Origin: Sphingosinicella sp942492965 | GTDB taxonomy: Bacteria > Pseudomonadota > Alphaproteobacteria > Sphingomonadales > Sphingomonadaceae | NCBI GenBank assembly: GCA_942492965.1 | Contig: OW818656.1 | Coordinates: 3,720,001-3,784,000, forward strand | Length of the DNA stretch: 64,000 nucleotides | Direction: 5' to 3' | In this document: positions 49,353-58,034 of the stretch, piece after piece | Position numbering within the stretch: the first letter of the stretch is position 1 | Layout of the letters: each line of letters opens with the position of its first letter | Translations under genes and position numbers: made by a program | Notes under the pieces: model-generated | Database searches by the model: none | What the model saw: the letters and a program-made list of their open reading frames with translations, nothing else | What the model was told of the DNA's origin: nothing

Positions 49353-50840
49353 ATGAGCGACTACAGGATCAAAGGCGAAACCGGTGAATGGGAGGTCGTG
49401 ATCGGCCTTGAGGTTCACGCGCAGGTCACGTCGAACGCAAAGCTGTTCTCGGGCGCGGCGACCGAATTCGGGGCGGAGCCGAATACGCAGGTAAGCCTCG
49501 TGGACGCGGCGATGCCGGGGATGTTGCCGGTGATCAACGGCGAGTGCGTGAAGCAGGCGGTGCGCACGGGGCTTGCGCTCGATGCGCAGATCAACACCTG
49601 GTCGCGCTTCGACCGGAAGAATTATTTCTACGCGGATCTGCCGCAGGGATACCAGATCAGCCAGTTCCAGCACCCGATCGTGGGCGAGGGCGAGATTCAC
49701 ATCACGCTCGGCGAGGGGCGCACCAAGACCGTGGGGCTGGAGCGCATCCACCTGGAGCAGGACGCGGGCAAGTCGATGCACGACCAGTCGCCGCGCTATT
49801 CCTACGTCGATCTCAATCGGTCCGGCGTCGCGCTGATGGAGATCGTCTCGCGGCCCGATATGCGCTCGCCCGAAGAGGCGGGGGCGTATGTGAAGAAGCT
49901 GCGCTCGATCCTGCGCTATGTGGGCAGCTGCGACGGCAACATGGAGGAAGGCTCCATGCGCGCCGACGTGAACGTCAGCGTGCGGAAGCCCGGCGATCCG
50001 CTCGGCACGCGCTGCGAGGTCAAGAACGTGAACAGCGTGCGCTTCGTGCAGGCGGCGATCGAGTACGAGGCGCAGCGACAGGTGGAGATCATCGAGGGCG
50101 GCGGCACCATCGTTCAGGAAACACGCCTGTTCGATCCGAGTCGGATGGAGACGCGCGCGCTGCGTTCCAAGGAAGACGCGCACGATTACCGCTATTTTCC
50201 GGACCCCGACCTGCCGCCGCTGGTGTTCGACGACGCCTTCGTTGAAGCGTTGCGCGCCGAACTGCCCGAGCTGCCCGACGCGAAGCGCGCGCGCTATGTG
50301 CGCGATCTCGGCATCAGCGACTACAACGCGAGCGTGCTGACCGCCGAGAAGGAAGCCGCCGACTGGTTCGAGCGCATGCTGGCGCTGAGCGCGGCGAAGC
50401 AGGTTAAAAGCCTGATGGACGTGGCGCGCGCCGCCTCCAACTGGGTGATCTCCGACCTGTTCGGCGCGCTGAACGCGCTTGGCAAGGACATCATCGACAG
50501 CCCGATCAGCCCCGAACATGCCGCGACGCTGCTCGCGCTGATCGGCGACGGGACGCTTTCAGGGCGGCTGGGCAAAGACGTGTTCCAGATCATGCTGGAA
50601 ACCGGCGACGATCCCGAAAAGATCGTGGAAGAACGCGGCCTGAAGCAGGTTTCCGACACCGGCGCGCTCGACGCGGCGATCGCCGAGGTGCTGGCGAAGA
50701 ACGCCGACAAGGTCGCGCAGTACAAGGACGGCAAAGAAGCGCTGTTCGGCTTCTTCGTCGGCCAGACGATGAAAGCGACCGGCGGTAAGGCGAACCCGCA
50801 GGTGGTGAACGAACTGCTGAAGGCGGCGCTATCCGCTTGA
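49353..50840 (+). CDS. gatB: Asp-tRNA(Asn)/Glu-tRNA(Gln) amidotransferase subunit B
   Basis: A 495-residue subunit that binds tRNA and activates the misacylated amino acid. It shows EVVIGLEVHAQV, RKNYFYADLPQGYQISQ, the GatB signature YSYVDLNRSGVALMEIVSRPDMRSPEEA, and a C-terminal YqeY-like helical tail from about residue 345. ATG 49353 is 1 bp after the gatA stop; a longer in-frame version inside gatA is not needed. It is last in the gatCAB operon and converges with a secreted unknown. Confidence 0.97.
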   Translation: MSDYRIKGETGEWEVVIGLEVHAQVTSNAKLFSGAATEFGAEPNTQVSLVDAAMPGMLPVINGECVKQAVRTGLALDAQINTWSRFDRKNYFYADLPQGYQISQFQHPIVGEGEIHITLGEGRTKTVGLERIHLEQDAGKSMHDQSPRYSYVDLNRSGVALMEIVSRPDMRSPEEAGAYVKKLRSILRYVGSCDGNMEEGSMRADVNVSVRKPGDPLGTRCEVKNVNSVRFVQAAIEYEAQRQVEIIEGGGTIVQETRLFDPSRMETRALRSKEDAHDYRYFPDPDLPPLVFDDAFVEALRAELPELPDAKRARYVRDLGISDYNASVLTAEKEAADWFERMLALSAAKQVKSLMDVARAASNWVISDLFGALNALGKDIIDSPISPEHAATLLALIGDGTLSGRLGKDVFQIMLETGDDPEKIVEERGLKQVSDTGALDAAIAEVLAKNADKVAQYKDGKEALFGFFVGQTMKATGGKANPQVVNELLKAALSA

Positions 50841-50887
50841 GGTCTGGGTGCGAGGTGTCGGTTTGCCTCGTTGGACGGCGGTGCCTC

Positions 50888-51592
50888 TTAATCCTGCGGT
50901 ATGGAGGCTGGGCTTCCAGCCGCCACGTTCTGTGTCCCGGAGGCGTTTTCCAGCGCCTCGGATAGACGGGTGGCCTCGGCAAGAAACGCGATGCCGGCCT
51001 CGCGACTTACAATCCCGGTGAAACGTCCCAGATTGCCGCAGAACATGCCTACACGGCCGGCGCGTTCGACCTGAACAGCGATCGGCGCACTCTGTAGAGA
51101 TCCGTTCTTCCCTCGGAATGCGACATGGCCCGATAGTGAGGTGCGATTCTTGCAGAAGGTCTTGAAATCGCTTTCGCCAAGACACCTGTGAAGGCTCACG
51201 GCTTTGGTCAGATGAAGGGTCACATCGGCGTCGGTCGTATCAGCCTCGGCCAGAACGCCGTCGTCGTCATACTCCGTGACCAGTTTCCGCATCAGGACGC
51301 TGATCGGATTATCCACTTTGTAGGCTTCGCAGTAGATGCTGACATTTTTCATGACGTGATCGACGGCGGGGGCGGTGACGAGTCCGAGGTTCCGAGCGCC
51401 GCGCGAAGGGTCCGGAGAGAACGGGCCCTCGATGCCCTGATCGTCAGCGGCGGCCTGAATCGCCTGCAGATCGATACTGTAGTCAATGCTGCGTGCCAAA
51501 GCCGGAGCAGCCAGCAAGGCGAGAGCCACTCCGGCAATCAGGGCGCCCGCCGGGCAGGCGCTCTTGGCTGAGTCAATCGGTCGACGCGACAT
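50888..51592 (-). CDS. hypothetical secreted protein, second of a pair
   Basis: A 234-residue protein with a signal peptide (about residues 1-34, ending ALARS). The mature part has five cysteines (SIYCEAY, LHRCLG, TFCKN, MFCGNLG), suggesting disulfides and a periplasmic fold, and ends in a Gly/Ala/Ser-rich tail. No family recognised. Its start lies 20 bp inside the upstream secreted gene, so translation is probably coupled. The pair is less GC-rich than its neighbours. Confidence 0.6.
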   Translation of the reverse strand: MSRRPIDSAKSACPAGALIAGVALALLAAPALARSIDYSIDLQAIQAAADDQGIEGPFSPDPSRGARNLGLVTAPAVDHVMKNVSIYCEAYKVDNPISVLMRKLVTEYDDDGVLAEADTTDADVTLHLTKAVSLHRCLGESDFKTFCKNRTSLSGHVAFRGKNGSLQSAPIAVQVERAGRVGMFCGNLGRFTGIVSREAGIAFLAEATRLSEALENASGTQNVAAGSPASIPQD

Positions 51593-52253
51593 TGCTGGCC
51601 TTCTGCGCTTTCTGTTTTTCCTTCAGCCGCTTCTTCCAGTCCTTCTTCGTGCTGCCGGTCAGGAGGCGGGCGCTTTCGAGTGCGAATTCCTCGGCCAGCC
51701 TCTCCCGAATACCGCCGCCGCGAATGAGCATACCTCCCCATCCCGAATGGGCGTTGATCACGTGCACATAGAAAGAGCCAATGTTCGCGCCCGTTGCGGG
51801 ATCCACGACATCGATGAGCCCGGCAAGTTCATCCGCGCTGCCGATCAGCATGGCAACTGCGGCGTTGGCGGTACGGATGGTTTCGATGGTGATCTTCAGA
51901 TCGACGGCCTTGCCTTTGGACTCGTCTAGACCCCATTCGCGCGTCACGTCGCGCATCACGAGCGGCAGCATTGCAGAGAACGGCAGGGAATCATATGTGT
52001 CGGCGGCCGGCTGGACGGCGGGCGGATTGGCGGGATCGTAAGGCGGAAGGCCCGCTTCAGCGCGCTTGGCCAGCGCCTTTTCCTCGATCTTGTCGAATTT
52101 TTCGCGCGCGGAATCGGCAATCGTGACAGTCACGGCGGCAACATAATTGTTATCCACGATGTCCGCAGGCAGTTCTTCTATGACTTTTCGCTGTTTTGCC
52201 TCTGCGACAGGGGCAGCAATCAAGAACAACGCAAGAAAAATGTACCGAATCAT
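51573..52253 (-). CDS. hypothetical secreted protein, first of a pair
   Basis: A 226-residue protein with a signal peptide (MIRYIFLALFLIAAPVAEA). The mature part contains VAAVTVTIADSAREKFDKIEEKA, an alpha/beta middle, and a glycine-rich SGWGGMLIRGGGIRERLAEEFA before a very basic tail (STKKDWKKRLKEKQKAQKA). The layout recalls DUF4410/DUF3313-type envelope proteins, but I cannot confirm this. The 88-bp region before it is AT-rich (ATTATTG) and probably holds its promoter. It is cotranscribed with the gene at 50888. Confidence 0.6.
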   Translation of the reverse strand: MIRYIFLALFLIAAPVAEAKQRKVIEELPADIVDNNYVAAVTVTIADSAREKFDKIEEKALAKRAEAGLPPYDPANPPAVQPAADTYDSLPFSAMLPLVMRDVTREWGLDESKGKAVDLKITIETIRTANAAVAMLIGSADELAGLIDVVDPATGANIGSFYVHVINAHSGWGGMLIRGGGIRERLAEEFALESARLLTGSTKKDWKKRLKEKQKAQKASNVASTD

Positions 52254-52341
52254 GATGCCCCCTAAGCAATGCGAGGGGGCCACTAAGGCAAAGGTGATTT
52301 ATTTCGGCAAGACAATAATATGGAAAACGGGACGATAGACG

Positions 52342-52854
52342 TCAGGCCTCGCCCACCGTGTCGATCAGTGCGGCGTCGAGCGCTTCGCGCGGGGTTTTTC
52401 CGGCCCAGAGGATGAACTGGAAGACGGGGTAGTAGCGTTCGCACTCATCGACGGCGGCTTCGACCAGCGTTTCGGCCTGCGCGAGCGAGAGGCCGCTGTC
52501 GTCATCCGCGGCGTCGAGCATCGAGGCGTGGCGGAAGAGGAGCGTGCCGTCTGCCGACCACATCTCGAAATGGCCGAGCCAGAGCTGCTCGTTGATGAGG
52601 CTGAGCACTTCCCACACGGCGGCGCGGCGGTTTTCCGGCACGCGGATGTCGGGCATGGCGATGAACTGGAGGACGCGCTCTTCCTCGCGCCAGAGCGCGC
52701 GGAGCTGATAGGTCGTCCAGCTGCCCTCTACGCGGGCGATGAGTTCCTCGTCGCTGGCACGCTCAAAAGACCAGCCGTGCGCGCCGAAATAATGCTCGAG
52801 CATGTCGAGCGGCGCTGCCGTGGCTTGGGCCATTTCAAGTTCGAGTTCGGTCAA
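52342..52854 (-). CDS. YbjN domain protein
   Basis: A 170-residue YbjN-type sensory-transduction-like protein. MLEHYFGAHGWSFER, the middle LQFIAMPDIRVPENRRAAVWEVLSLINEQLWLGHFE and LVEAAVDECERYYPVFQFILWAGKTP fit the alphaproteobacterial form. Molecular function is unsettled. I use TTG 52854 because the reading frame is family-like from there; ATG 52833 is an alternative. The TTG overlaps the TGA of a possible 20-codon ORF (TTGA). Confidence 0.82.
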   Translation of the reverse strand: MTELELEMAQATAAPLDMLEHYFGAHGWSFERASDEELIARVEGSWTTYQLRALWREEERVLQFIAMPDIRVPENRRAAVWEVLSLINEQLWLGHFEMWSADGTLLFRHASMLDAADDDSGLSLAQAETLVEAAVDECERYYPVFQFILWAGKTPREALDAALIDTVGEA

Positions 52855-52913
52855 TAGCGGGTCCAGTAGAAGTCATCCGGCACCACATATGGTGCGACGT
52901 CAGCCGTCGGCAC
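52851..52913 (-). CDS. possible 20-codon ORF overlapping the ybjN start
   Basis: GTG-initiated frame reading VPTADVAPYVVPDDFYWTRY, ending in a TGA that shares bases with the ybjN TTG. It fills the otherwise empty 100-bp gap between ubiK and ybjN. The sequence is not low-complexity and the overlap is of the coupling type, but no ribosome site is seen, and it is short enough to be chance. Confidence 0.2.
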   Translation of the reverse strand: MPTADVAPYVVPDDFYWTRY

Positions 52914-52954
52914 GCAAGCCGCTGTGCGCCTGTGTTCCGAATTTGCTGTGGATA

Positions 52955-53269
52955 TCAGGCGGTAGGCGCTGATTTTCCGGCCTTCTTCGCTGCGGGCTTG
53001 CGCGCCGCGGTTTTCGCGGGCGCGGTTCCCGCTGCAGCTTCAAGCTTTGCGATTCGTGCCTTCAGCTCTTCGTTTTCAGCGCGGGCGTTTGCCGCCATCT
53101 GCTTGACCGCCTCGAATTCCTCGCGCTTCACGAGATCGAGGCCGCCGACGAATTCCTCCATGCGGGCGCGGAAACCCGCCTCCATCTCGCGGCCCATGCC
53201 GGCGATCGAGCCCATGGCGCCGGTCGCCATGCGGGAGAAGTCGTCGAAGAAGCGGTTTTTGGACTGCAT
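52955..53269 (-). CDS. ubiK: UbiK/BMFP accessory factor of ubiquinone synthesis
   Basis: A 104-residue protein. A helical N-terminus (FFDDFSRMATGAMGSIAGMG, EMEAGFRARMEEFV) is followed by the coiled coil KREEFEAVKQMAANARAENEELKARIAKLE and an Ala/Lys/Pro tail. This is the BMFP/UbiK pattern: a membrane-associated trimeric coiled coil that assists the aerobic Ubi complex with UbiJ. It lies 27 bp after the tspO-like gene in the same direction. Confidence 0.85.
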   Translation of the reverse strand: MQSKNRFFDDFSRMATGAMGSIAGMGREMEAGFRARMEEFVGGLDLVKREEFEAVKQMAANARAENEELKARIAKLEAAAGTAPAKTAARKPAAKKAGKSAPTA

Positions 53270-53296
53270 GGACGGGGCCTTCGCTGTGTTGTGTGC

Positions 53297-53797
53297 CTAA
53301 TATGGCGGTGCGGCGCCCGGATTCAACTGCCAGATGCGGAAGGCGAGCCCGGCGGCGAAGCAGAGCCATGCGAGATAGGGCACGAGCAGCCACGCGGCGA
53401 TGCGGTCGAGCCGGGCAAACGCGAACGTCGTGGCGAGCGCGGCGGCGAGGATGACGAGGATGAGCGCGAAGCTGGGGCCGAGCAGGTGCAGCTTGAAGAA
53501 CAGCGTCGACCAAATGAGGTTGAGCACGAGCTGGGCGGCGAACAGCAGGGCCGCGCGCTGCCGGTCCCGCCCCGGTGGGCACGCGAGGACGCGGGCGATG
53601 GCGACGCCCATCAGCGCGTAAAGCAGCGTCCAGACGATGCCGAACACGAAGCCGGGCGGATAGAGCGCGGGCTTTGCGAGTTCCGCGAACCAGGGATTGT
53701 CCTCCCCCGACCCCGCGACGACGCCGGACAGCGAGCCGAGCAGCATCACGCCCGGAACGGTGAGGAAGGCGAGACGCAGGCTCTTGGGAAGTGCCAT
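53297..53797 (-). CDS. TspO/MBR family protein
   Basis: A 166-residue five-helix membrane protein of the TspO (translocator/tryptophan-rich sensory) family. Family features are NPWFAELAKPALYPPGFVFGIVWTLLYALMGVA in the first half, LNLIWSTLFF, and the C-terminal PYLAWLCFAAGLAFRIWQLN. TspO binds porphyrins and regulates tetrapyrrole pathways in some alphaproteobacteria, which is of note with hemA and hemB in the window. ATG 53797 is used; an upstream extension would run into the pump gene. Only 5 bp separate it from the RND permease stop, so it is probably in that operon. Confidence 0.9.
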   Translation of the reverse strand: MALPKSLRLAFLTVPGVMLLGSLSGVVAGSGEDNPWFAELAKPALYPPGFVFGIVWTLLYALMGVAIARVLACPPGRDRQRAALLFAAQLVLNLIWSTLFFKLHLLGPSFALILVILAAALATTFAFARLDRIAAWLLVPYLAWLCFAAGLAFRIWQLNPGAAPPY

Positions 53798-53802
53798 GGT
53801 TT

Positions 53803-56800
53803 TTACTCCGCCGGGGCTGGTGCCGCGCCGCGCTCTTCGTCCAGCTTGCGCGTCACGGCGAGCGGCGAGCCGGTGCTCCGGGCAAGGCGCCGGTAGAAGA
53901 CGGGGATGACGAACAGCGTGAGCAATGTCGCGAGGCTGACGCCCCACACGACGACGGTGCCGATCGCCTGACGCGAGGCCGCGCCCGCGCCCGACGCGAG
54001 CATCAGCGGCACCGCGCCCGCCACGGTCGCGATCGAGGTCATGATGACGGGACGCAGGCGGCGCACGGCGGCCCGGCGGATCGCATCGTCGAACGCGACG
54101 CCCTGATCGCGCAACTGGTTCGCGAACTCGACGATGAGGATGCCGTTCTTGGCGGCAAGCCCCACGAGCATGACGATGCCGATCTGGCTGTAGAGGTTGA
54201 GCGATTGGCCCATGACGACGAGGCCGAGCAGCCCGCCGCCGACCGCGAGCGGCACGGTGAGCACGATGACGCCCGGATGCACCCAGCTTTCGAACTGCGC
54301 GGCGAGCACGAGGAACACGAGCAGGATGGTGACGCCGAGCACGCCCCAGATCGCGCCGCCCGTCTGCTTGAACGCGCGGCTTTCCCCGTCGTAGCCGATC
54401 GCCGCGACCTCGGGCAGCGTCGAGGCTTCAGCCTCCAGCCAGTCGAGCGCCTCTCCGAGCGAATAGCCGGGGGCGACCGAACCTTCGAGCGTGATGGCGC
54501 GGAGCTTGTTGAAATGGCCAAGCTCGCCCGCGTCCGCGAAGCTGCGCAGCGAAACGAGGTTCGAGAGCGGAATGACGTCCCCCGTGCGCGAGCGGACATA
54601 GACGTTGGAAAGATCCTGCGGCGTCAGCCGGTCCTTGTCTTCGGCCTGCACGATGACGCGGTATTCCTCGCCGCGATCGATGTAGGTGGTGACGCGGCGC
54701 GAACCCATCATGGTTTCGAGTGTGCGGCCGATCTCGCTGACGGATACGCCGAGGTCGCCCGCACGCGTCGTGTTGATGTCGACGAGAAGCTGTGGCTTCG
54801 TTTCCTTGTAATCGGCTTCGAGGTTTTCGATGCCGGGATAGGCGGCGGCGGCGTCCATGATCGCGTCGCGGGCGCGGGCGAGTTCCTCGAACGTCGCGCC
54901 GGCGATGACGAAACGGATCGGGCGGCCGCCGCGGCTGCCGATGGTCTGCCCTCCCGAGGCGAAGCTGCGAACGCCGGGGTAGTCCTCCAGCTTCTGCTGG
55001 ATCATCTGCGCGGCTTCCGCCGTCGTCTGATCTCGCTCGTTCCACGTCTTCAGAAAGAAGACCATGCGACCATTCGAGAAATCTTCGGTCGTGCCCCAGC
55101 TGCCCGGCGCACGCACGACCATGCGGCGGATCGGGCCGTCCTCTCCGATCAGCGGCAGTACGCGCGCCTGCAGATCCTCCATGTAGCGAACCATCTGCTC
55201 GTAGCCGGTGCCTTCTGCCGCGGTTACGCTCACCTGGATGTTCCCGGTGTCCTCGAGCGGGGCGAGTTCGGATGGGAGTGTCGTTGCAAGCGCGACGCAG
55301 CCGGCGACGACAGCGGCAGAAATGCCTCCGATCAGAAGTGGTCGCGTGAGCAGGCGACCGAGCGCCCGGTCATAGGCGGCGGACACGCGATCGAAACGCT
55401 GATCGACCCATTTCGTCATGCGGTTCGCGCCGGTTTCCGGCTTCAGCATCTTCGAGCAGAGCATCGGCGTCAGCGTCAGGGCGATGAAGCCTGAGAAAGC
55501 GACCGCGCCGATCATCGCGGCCGCGAGTTCGCGAAACAGCAGCCCGGTGTTTCCGGCAAGGAACATGATCGGCACGAACACGGAACAGACGACTGCCGTT
55601 GTCGCGACCACGGCGAATGCGACCTGGCGCGCGCCTTCATATGCGGCGACAAGCGGCGTCTCGCCCTGTTCGATGCGGTAATAGATGTTTTCGAGCACGA
55701 CGATGGCGTCGTCGACGACAAGGCCGATCGCAAGCACGAGCGCGAGCAGCGTAAGAAGGTTGATCGAAAGCCCGAGCGCCCAGAGCACGGCGAATGTCGC
55801 AATCAGACAGATCGGCACCGTGACGGCGGGAATGAGCGTGGCGCGCGCCGAGCCGAGAAAAATGTAGATTACGAGAATGACGAGAACCGACGCTTCGGCG
55901 AGCGTCTTCCAGACGTTTTCGATGGCCGCAGAAATAAACACCGAACTGTCGTTCGAGATGTCGATGCTGACGCCGGCGGGCAGCATCTTGCGCGTATCCT
56001 CGATCCGCGCCTTGACCTCTTCTGCCACGGCGAGCGTGTTCGCGCCCGACTGGCGGACGATGCCGATGCCGACGCCCGGTTTGCCGTTCGATCGGAAGAA
56101 ACTGTACGGGTTTTCGGGGCCGACCTCGACGCGCGCAACATCGCCGAGGCGGACCAGATGACCGTCTGCGCCGCGCGAGATGACGAGGCCGCGGAAATCA
56201 TCAACCTGGCTGTAGGCGCGGGCGACACGGACCGTGAGGTTCTGTGTTTCCGCCTCGACGCGGCCTGCGGGAAGCTCGACATTTTGTGAACGCAGCGCGG
56301 TCTCGATATCGCCGGGCGTCAGCCGGTAGGCGGCGAGCTTCGCGCGATCGAGCCAGATCCGCATTGCGGGCCGCGAGAGACCGGCGACCATGACGCGCGC
56401 GACGCCGTCGATCGACGAGAAGCGATCAACGAGGATGCGGTCTGCGTAGTCGGCGAGCCAGAGCGGATCGCGCTCCTCGCCGGAAAGGTGCATCCAGAGG
56501 ATCGGCTGCGAATCGACGTCGACCTTGCGGATTTCCGGCGGAATGACCTCGTCCGGGAGGTCGTCCGCGAGGCCGCTGACGCGGTCGCGGATGTCGTTCG
56601 CCGCATCGTCCACATTGCGTGTCGCCGAAAATTCGATGGTGACGTCCGAAACGCCGTCGCGCGAGCGCGAGCGGATCATCTCGATGCCTTCGACGCCGGC
56701 AATCCGGTCCTCGACAAGCTGGGTTATGCGCGATTCGACAACGCTGGCGGCCGCGCCGGGATACGCCACCTCGACCGAGACGATCGGCGGCTCGATGGCC

Positions 56801-56913
56801 GGATATTCGCGCACCGGCAGCGAGAAGAAGGCGATTGCGCCGGCCAGCACGATGATGAGGCTGACGACAGCCGCGAATACGGGGCGTTTGACCGAGACAT
56901 CGGAGAGGATCAC
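53803..56913 (-). CDS. RND efflux permease, AcrB/HAE1 type
   Basis: A 1036-residue inner-membrane pump. The N-terminus MILSDVSVKRPVFA and REYPAIEPPIVSVEVAYPGA are typical of hydrophobe/amphiphile RND exporters. Helix 4 holds the proton-relay pair in LVVDDAIVVLENI. Two large periplasmic loops lie between helices 1-2 and 7-8. The second half shows FESWVHPGVIVLTVPLAVGG and AAKNGILIVEFANQLRDQG. It overlaps the adaptor gene by 4 bp. No outer-membrane channel gene is nearby, so it must share one encoded elsewhere. Substrate unknown. Confidence 0.95.
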   Translation of the reverse strand: MILSDVSVKRPVFAAVVSLIIVLAGAIAFFSLPVREYPAIEPPIVSVEVAYPGAAASVVESRITQLVEDRIAGVEGIEMIRSRSRDGVSDVTIEFSATRNVDDAANDIRDRVSGLADDLPDEVIPPEIRKVDVDSQPILWMHLSGEERDPLWLADYADRILVDRFSSIDGVARVMVAGLSRPAMRIWLDRAKLAAYRLTPGDIETALRSQNVELPAGRVEAETQNLTVRVARAYSQVDDFRGLVISRGADGHLVRLGDVARVEVGPENPYSFFRSNGKPGVGIGIVRQSGANTLAVAEEVKARIEDTRKMLPAGVSIDISNDSSVFISAAIENVWKTLAEASVLVILVIYIFLGSARATLIPAVTVPICLIATFAVLWALGLSINLLTLLALVLAIGLVVDDAIVVLENIYYRIEQGETPLVAAYEGARQVAFAVVATTAVVCSVFVPIMFLAGNTGLLFRELAAAMIGAVAFSGFIALTLTPMLCSKMLKPETGANRMTKWVDQRFDRVSAAYDRALGRLLTRPLLIGGISAAVVAGCVALATTLPSELAPLEDTGNIQVSVTAAEGTGYEQMVRYMEDLQARVLPLIGEDGPIRRMVVRAPGSWGTTEDFSNGRMVFFLKTWNERDQTTAEAAQMIQQKLEDYPGVRSFASGGQTIGSRGGRPIRFVIAGATFEELARARDAIMDAAAAYPGIENLEADYKETKPQLLVDINTTRAGDLGVSVSEIGRTLETMMGSRRVTTYIDRGEEYRVIVQAEDKDRLTPQDLSNVYVRSRTGDVIPLSNLVSLRSFADAGELGHFNKLRAITLEGSVAPGYSLGEALDWLEAEASTLPEVAAIGYDGESRAFKQTGGAIWGVLGVTILLVFLVLAAQFESWVHPGVIVLTVPLAVGGGLLGLVVMGQSLNLYSQIGIVMLVGLAAKNGILIVEFANQLRDQGVAFDDAIRRAAVRRLRPVIMTSIATVAGAVPLMLASGAGAASRQAIGTVVVWGVSLATLLTLFVIPVFYRRLARSTGSPLAVTRKLDEERGAAPAPAE

Positions 56914-57998
56914 CGGGACTTCCCTGCGCCCGCCGCGGCGCCGGAGAGGGCGCCGGTGGTGGATTTTTCGGGCGCTCCCGGAAACACCGGCCGCACCTCC
57001 GCATCGTCGCGCACCTTGACGACGCCGTCGGCGACGATGCGGTCGCCGCGCTTCAGGCCGCCGGTGATTTCCACCATGCCGCCCGACCGCATCCCGACCT
57101 CGACCGGAACGCGGTTGGCCACGTTCTTCTCATCGAGCCGGAAGATGAACTGGCGGTCGCCCTGTGCGACGAGCGCCAGTTCGGGGACGGCGAGCGCATC
57201 GCGCGGATTGGTGACGATGGAAACGGTGAGCAACATACCGGGATGCAGGCGCCGGTCGGGGTTCGGGAGCAGCGCACGAACGGCAACCGAGCGGGTGATG
57301 GGATCCACCTGCGCCTCGATACCCTCCACGGTGCCGCGGAACACTTCGCCCGGCCAGGCCTGCGCGCGTGCCTCTATATTCTGCCCGGCCTTGACCGCCG
57401 AGATGAAACGCTCGGGCACGGTGAAATCGAGCTTGATCGAGCTGATGTCGTTGATGGTCGCGATCTCGGTGCCCGCCGTGACGACGCTGCCCGGCGAGAG
57501 GCGGCGCAGGCCGACGACGCCGGAGAAGGGCGCGCGGATGATACGGTCGCCGATCTGGGCGCGGATCGCGCCTGCTTCGGCCCGCGCCTGATCGCGCGCG
57601 GAGGTCTGTGCGTCGATGCTGGCGTTGGTGGCGAAACCGCGCTGCTGGAGTTCGCGCAGGCGGCTCAGTTGCTGCTGCGCTTCGCGCGAGCGCGCCTCGA
57701 CGCTGGCAAGGTCCGCATTCTGCTCGACGGTGCGCAGCACGGCGATCACGGTGCCGGCCTGCACATAGGCGCCATCGGCGAAACGCAAGGATTCAACGCG
57801 TTCGGTGACGGTGGAGGTCAGCGTCGTGGATTCGCGCGCAAAGGCCGTGCCCACCGCATCGATGCTGTCGACGAAGCGCATGGGTTCGACAACGCCGCCG
57901 ACCACGGTCGGCGCGCGGCCTTCACCGCCGCCTTTCTGTCCGCCGCAAGCGGCCAGCGAAAGGGCGAGCGCGAACGCAACGTGCCTTGATATCGACAA
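56910..57998 (-). CDS. RND periplasmic adaptor (membrane fusion) lipoprotein
   Basis: A 362-residue adaptor of the HlyD/AcrA family. A lipoprotein signal (SLAACGG, Cys about 19) anchors it. The biotinyl-lipoyl-like and hairpin regions follow (VESLRFADGAYVQAGTVIAVL, then a coiled hairpin RLRELQQRGFATNASIDAQ), then the beta-barrel (APFSGVVGLRRLSPGSVVTAGTEIATI) and a membrane-proximal domain. It is the first gene of the pump operon and pairs with the permease that it overlaps. Confidence 0.93.
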   Translation of the reverse strand: MSISRHVAFALALSLAACGGQKGGGEGRAPTVVGGVVEPMRFVDSIDAVGTAFARESTTLTSTVTERVESLRFADGAYVQAGTVIAVLRTVEQNADLASVEARSREAQQQLSRLRELQQRGFATNASIDAQTSARDQARAEAGAIRAQIGDRIIRAPFSGVVGLRRLSPGSVVTAGTEIATINDISSIKLDFTVPERFISAVKAGQNIEARAQAWPGEVFRGTVEGIEAQVDPITRSVAVRALLPNPDRRLHPGMLLTVSIVTNPRDALAVPELALVAQGDRQFIFRLDEKNVANRVPVEVGMRSGGMVEITGGLKRGDRIVADGVVKVRDDAEVRPVFPGAPEKSTTGALSGAAAGAGKSR

Positions 57999-58034
57999 TT
58001 CAAACTCCGATCAGGCGTACGCCGCTCACTACGG

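Noticed and set aside
53791..55494. A 567-codon open frame antisense to the RND permease
   Set aside because: Same compositional shadow effect; the minus strand carries clear RND motifs through the whole region.
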